Shown here piece after piece: positions 60,952 to 64,000 of a stretch of 64,000 nucleotides of DNA; position 1 is the stretch's first letter, and every line of letters begins with the position of its first letter. The notes beneath the pieces are model-generated. The model had not been told where the DNA came from, did not search any database, and saw only the letters and a list, made by a program, of their open reading frames with translations. Location of the stretch: the NCBI GenBank assembly GCA_942491525.1, contig CALOBW010000064.1, positions 101,386-165,385 on the forward strand, in the 5' to 3' direction. Made by a program: the position numbers and the translations under genes. Source of the DNA: CAYWBU01 sp942491525. Its GTDB lineage: Bacteria; Desulfobacterota; Desulfomonilia; UBA1062.

Positions 60952-61728
60952 ATGCAGATAACCCTCGGTCAGTACATTCCCGGCGATTCGCTGGTGCACC
61001 GTCTTGATCCGAGGGTTAAAGTTTTCCTGATGGCCATGGGCATCGGGGTGGCCTTTCGGGTGGATTCTGTGCTTGGATTGGGCGCCTACGGGCTGTTCTG
61101 TGTTCTGATAACGCTGCTCAGCAATATATCGCTGCTGCGTATTCTGCGCGGACTGCTGCCATTCATCTGGCTCTTTCTCTTTACCGGCATTCTGCATATA
61201 TTTATGACTCCGGGCGATGCCATCGAGGGCATTCCCTATGCCACCTGGCAGGGGCTCCATAGCGGCCTGACCGTCAGCTCTCAATTGATTTTCGCCATCT
61301 GGTTCTCAACTTTGACAACGCTGACTACTTCGCCCCTGGATATGGTCTGGGCCATGGAGTGGTACATGCGGCCGCTCAAGCTGCTGAAGGTGCCGGTGGA
61401 TGAGATCGCCCTGCTGATCATGCTGGCCATTCGTTTTATTCCGATCCTCTTTGAGGAGACTGACCGTATCATCAAGGCTCAGAAGGCCCGCGGGGTCGAC
61501 ATCGAAACCGGTGGAGTTCTCTCCAAGGTGCGCTCCTTGGTGCCGGTTCTGGTGCCCCTGCTGCATGGGGTCTTCAGGCGGGCCGACGAGCTTGCGGTTG
61601 CCTTAACCCTGCGCGGCTACGAGCCGGGGATAGTTCGCACGCGAATGAAGACCATCAGGCTTCAGCTGGGGGATGTTGTCGCGCTTTTTGCCGCCGCCTT
61701 TATTCTGGGCGGTTTCGTATTGCTCTAG
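60952..61728 (+). CDS. ecfT: ECF transporter transmembrane subunit EcfT/CbiQ
   Basis: A 258-residue membrane protein. It opens with LGQYIPGDSLVHRLDPRVK, typical of EcfT, has several helices, and carries the two coupling motifs KARGVDIE and LTLRGYEPG (A-R-G and L-R-G) that contact EcfA ATPases. It would energise uptake of vitamins or metals with substrate-specific S subunits. Neither ATPases nor S subunits are nearby. Its stop overlaps the stop of the convergent kinase by 4 bp. Confidence 0.88.
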   Translation: MQITLGQYIPGDSLVHRLDPRVKVFLMAMGIGVAFRVDSVLGLGAYGLFCVLITLLSNISLLRILRGLLPFIWLFLFTGILHIFMTPGDAIEGIPYATWQGLHSGLTVSSQLIFAIWFSTLTTLTTSPLDMVWAMEWYMRPLKLLKVPVDEIALLIMLAIRFIPILFEETDRIIKAQKARGVDIETGGVLSKVRSLVPVLVPLLHGVFRRADELAVALTLRGYEPGIVRTRMKTIRLQLGDVVALFAAAFILGGFVLL

Positions 61729-63158
61729 TTGAGCTCGGGCTCCGGGGTTTCGCTTGGAATTCGGGCCAACGGCAGGCCCTGAATCGAGATCTTGATGCCG
61801 TCCATCCAGCGTGATGCCAGCATATCGCCGCCGTGGTTGTTGATTACCTTGCGGGTTATTGCCAGTCCGAGGCCTGTGCCGGTCTCTTCGGTCTGGCTGA
61901 GGCGGTGGAACGGTTCAAATATCTTTTGCAGATCCTCGGCGTTCTCGATGTTGCAGGTGTTGGCTATGGTCAGGTCGACCCGGTCACTGAAGAGCTTGAT
62001 GCGGAATTCAATCTCTCCGCCCTGGGGGGTGAACTTGACGGCGTTGTCCATCAGATTGGAAATGGCAGAAACGATATCCTTGCGGATGGCCATTATGGGA
62101 GCAGCCTCTTCGGGTAGGGTGCAGCGGAACTCGATCCCCTTGTGATCCATGGATGATTCAAAGCGGTGAATGCACTCCTGGGTCAGCTCAACCAGGTCGA
62201 GAATCTCCTTATGTCCGGTAACTTTGTTGAAGTCCAGCCTGGATAGTTCCAGGATCTGTCCCACCAGAATGTCGATCTCGCCGATCTCCTCCTGGATATT
62301 ATCAAGGTAGAGTTCGAAGCGGGGGTTGTCACTCAGGCGTTCGCGCAGAATGCCCTCGGTCAGGCTGATGCGGGCCAGGGGGGTGCGAATTTCATGTGAA
62401 ATGTTGGTGGTCAGCTCCTTGGCGCCCTCAATCATGCCTTCGATTGTGTCGGCCATGGAGTTGAAGGCCACACCGATATCCCAGATCTCGTCCTGGCCGC
62501 CGATTTCACAGCGGGCCTTAAGGTTGCCCTTTGACATCTCGGTTACGCTTTCAGAGAGGGCGATTAGGGGTTTGCCGATAAAGTAGCGGAATGGAATGAT
62601 CAGCAGCACCAGGCCGATTACAAAGCCCAGCAGGCTGTAGCGCATGATCATTTTATAGATATTCCATTGAAAGAAGAGCATATCCTGATTCTGGTCGGTG
62701 AATAGAATGTTGAGGTGGCCGGGAATGTGGCCGAGAACTGTCAGCGGGTAGCGTACAAATGGAGAGCCGGTCTCGGTCATCTGCGCGATCCATTCGGAGT
62801 TTGAGAATCGTATCAGTTTGCCGGGATTGATTTCGGGAACCGGGCCGTCAAAGGATCGGAAATGCACAATCCCCTCATCGGATGAGACCCAGATCTTGGC
62901 CGGTGGCATTATCTGGGCGATCTTGGCCAGGTCGGCGTTAAAGGTGTCAATCTCCTCGCCGGTGACAGGGTAGTTGTCGTTCAGATCATGCTCAACGATG
63001 TCGCGCAATACGGCCAGACGCTCATCGGTGAAGGAGCGCATCTGTTCTGTCAGATTGCGTTCCACGAAGGTTGAGAAGAGGCCGAAATTTATAAATTCTA
63101 CCAGTATTATTATTGCTAGACAGGTTATGTAGGCTTTAAGGTAGATCTTATATTTCAC
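61725..63158 (-). CDS. CpxA-like membrane sensor histidine kinase
   Basis: A 477-residue class I kinase: membrane helix (about 10-30), periplasmic domain (about 31-170), second helix (SLLGFVIGLVLLIIPFRYF), HAMP, HisKA with NISHEIRTPLARISL, and HATPase (NLMDNAVKF, GTGLGLAITRKVI). HisKA wording and overall length resemble CpxA/envelope-stress kinases. It overlaps its regulator by 4 bp and is transcribed after it. The signal is unknown. Confidence 0.9.
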   Translation of the reverse strand: MKYKIYLKAYITCLAIIILVEFINFGLFSTFVERNLTEQMRSFTDERLAVLRDIVEHDLNDNYPVTGEEIDTFNADLAKIAQIMPPAKIWVSSDEGIVHFRSFDGPVPEINPGKLIRFSNSEWIAQMTETGSPFVRYPLTVLGHIPGHLNILFTDQNQDMLFFQWNIYKMIMRYSLLGFVIGLVLLIIPFRYFIGKPLIALSESVTEMSKGNLKARCEIGGQDEIWDIGVAFNSMADTIEGMIEGAKELTTNISHEIRTPLARISLTEGILRERLSDNPRFELYLDNIQEEIGEIDILVGQILELSRLDFNKVTGHKEILDLVELTQECIHRFESSMDHKGIEFRCTLPEEAAPIMAIRKDIVSAISNLMDNAVKFTPQGGEIEFRIKLFSDRVDLTIANTCNIENAEDLQKIFEPFHRLSQTEETGTGLGLAITRKVINNHGGDMLASRWMDGIKISIQGLPLARIPSETPEPELN

Positions 63159-63853
63159 AGCTCACTCACAAACATATAACCCGTACCCCAAACGGTACGG
63201 ATGCGTTCGCGTTGACCTGTTAGGTTTTCAATTTTAGAGCGTAGCTTGCTGATATGCATATCGATACTGCGATCAAAAGCCACCGCATCCTGACCCTTTG
63301 CATGTGACATCAGCTGGTCACGTGACAGCACCGAGTCGGGGTTGGACATGAGCGCTTCAAGGACCAGGTGCTCCATGGTTGAAAGTTGGGTGTCCTTGGT
63401 GCCAAACTGCAGCAGCTGCCTTGAGCGGTCAAGGGTCAGGTCGTTGACCTTGATGAAGCGTTCAGATGATTCATTGCTTTGGATCGGCACTTCGGCCCGA
63501 CGCAGGACGGCGTTGATGCGGGCCATCAGTTCACGCGGGTTGTAGGGCTTGGGCATGTAGTCGTCCGCGCCAAGTTCCAGGCCGATGATCTTGTCCGTAT
63601 CTTCACCTTTGGCAGAGAGCATGATAACTGGAGTTGCATAGGAGTGGCGGATCTCCTTGAGTACTTCGAAGCCGTTTTTGCCGGGCATGATGATGTCCAG
63701 GATGACGATATCGGGTTTTTCGGCGTCAACCGTCTCAATGACGTTGTTGCCATCCATCAGAGAGACCACCTCGATGTCATACTCTTCAAGATAGGTGCGC
63801 AGAAGTTTCTGAAGCTTCACATCATCATCGACTACAAGAACCTTATAATGCAT
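63155..63853 (-). CDS. OmpR/CpxR-family response regulator
   Basis: A 232-residue regulator: receiver (VLVVDDDVKLQKLL, phospho-Asp in IVILDIIMPGKNG, Lys in YMPKPYNPRE) and a winged-helix DNA-binding domain (TMEHLVLEALMSNPDSVLSR, RSIDMHISKLRSKI). I start at the ATG at 63853, seven bases after AAAGGGA; a TTG two codons upstream is less likely. It pairs with the kinase at 61725. Confidence 0.93.
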   Translation of the reverse strand: MHYKVLVVDDDVKLQKLLRTYLEEYDIEVVSLMDGNNVIETVDAEKPDIVILDIIMPGKNGFEVLKEIRHSYATPVIMLSAKGEDTDKIIGLELGADDYMPKPYNPRELMARINAVLRRAEVPIQSNESSERFIKVNDLTLDRSRQLLQFGTKDTQLSTMEHLVLEALMSNPDSVLSRDQLMSHAKGQDAVAFDRSIDMHISKLRSKIENLTGQRERIRTVWGTGYMFVSEL

Positions 63854-63918
63854 TGTCAAATCCCTTTACGTGATTAATCCGAATAGCGTTTTAATGCTTT
63901 ATTTTCGTTTGTGTGAAA

Positions 63919-63947
63919 ACAATAGCCTATATTTAAAAATTTTACAA
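63919..63947 (-). promoter_or_regulatory. Candidate promoter of the two-component operon
   Basis: On the minus strand, TTGTAA (63942-63947), 17 bp, TATTGT (63919-63924); four of six matches each. The -10 matches that of the diguanylate cyclase promoter. The weak -35 overlaps one of the TGTAA repeats, as expected for an activated promoter. Confidence 0.4.
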
Positions 63948-63990
63948 TTATCTTGATACATAGTTTTACATCGGAAAAGATTGGGTTACA
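63942..63990 (-). promoter_or_regulatory. Three direct TGTAA repeats, possible regulator-binding sites
   Basis: TGTAA occurs on the minus strand at 63942-63946, 63966-63970 and 63986-63990, spaced 24 and 20 bp, about two helical turns. OmpR-family proteins bind direct repeats, and CpxR uses GTAAA pairs (though 5 bp apart), so self-activation is possible. The AT-rich background weakens the case. Confidence 0.3.
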
Positions 63991-64000
63991 ATTAAGTTTA

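Noticed and set aside
1..64000. tRNA, rRNA, CRISPR arrays, insertion sequences, integrase or phage genes
   Set aside because: None seen on reading through; genes are contiguous housekeeping and signalling genes, and the only long repeat is the cheA core.

Overview
The window is a dense, mobile-element-free stretch of a Gram-negative bacterial chromosome. Several things point to a Desulfuromonadales/Geobacter-like (deltaproteobacterial) lineage. The gene orders carD–PIN/TRAM–ispD–ispF–cysS, rpsP–KH–rimM–trmD–RNA methyltransferase–rplS–rnhB–yraN and ilvB–ilvH–pssA–leuA–leuB–asd-like–ecfT are familiar from that group. Kdo kinase, Lgt and lipoproteins imply an LPS-bearing envelope. The assignment is inference from gene order only. 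I saw no rRNA, tRNA, CRISPR array, insertion sequence or phage gene, and no gap between genes longer than about 200 bp.

Layout. 1-1302: a zinc-ribbon fragment and a diguanylate cyclase. 1352-8963: a long minus-strand housekeeping operon driven by a strong promoter in front of carD, ending in a Kdo kinase-like gene and a hypothetical gene, with a convergent DUF3783-like gene. 9097-15130: lgt, a class I adenylate cyclase homologue, a nitrilase, an orphan MlaF-type ATPase, a UspA protein, a lipoprotein, a zinc-ribbon protein and a GGQ release-factor-like protein. 15170-19983: a large hybrid histidine kinase with a structured leader, a membrane-anchored unknown protein and an AEC-type permease.

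20025-33337: the most distinctive region, a 13-kb block of eleven genes on one strand. It joins a partner-switching module (Hpt, REC-SpoIIE phosphatase, RsbW-like kinase, STAS protein) to a chemosensory array (CheA-REC, MCP, CheW, CheB, CheR, response regulator, second CheA-REC). The two CheAs share a 1.3-kb core about 98% identical in DNA, with sharp edges, between clearly diverged ends. This suggests gene conversion that keeps the kinase core uniform while inputs and outputs differ.

33388-42413: tilS, mfd, two parvulin-type foldases and uvrA; with uvrB at 2818, the window holds three nucleotide-excision-repair genes. 42573-49105: an acyl-CoA ligase, the ribosomal protein/tRNA-modification operon with its own consensus promoter, and a DHH phosphoesterase. 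49181-53856: a PAS histidine kinase, a convergent degenerate EAL-HDOD protein, and a propionyl-CoA synthetase-like gene with a perfect palindrome right after its -10 box. 54050-61728: a YdcH-like small protein and the branched-chain amino acid/phospholipid operon, whose asd-like member lacks the catalytic cysteine. 61725-63990: a CpxA/CpxR-like two-component system preceded by TGTAA repeats.
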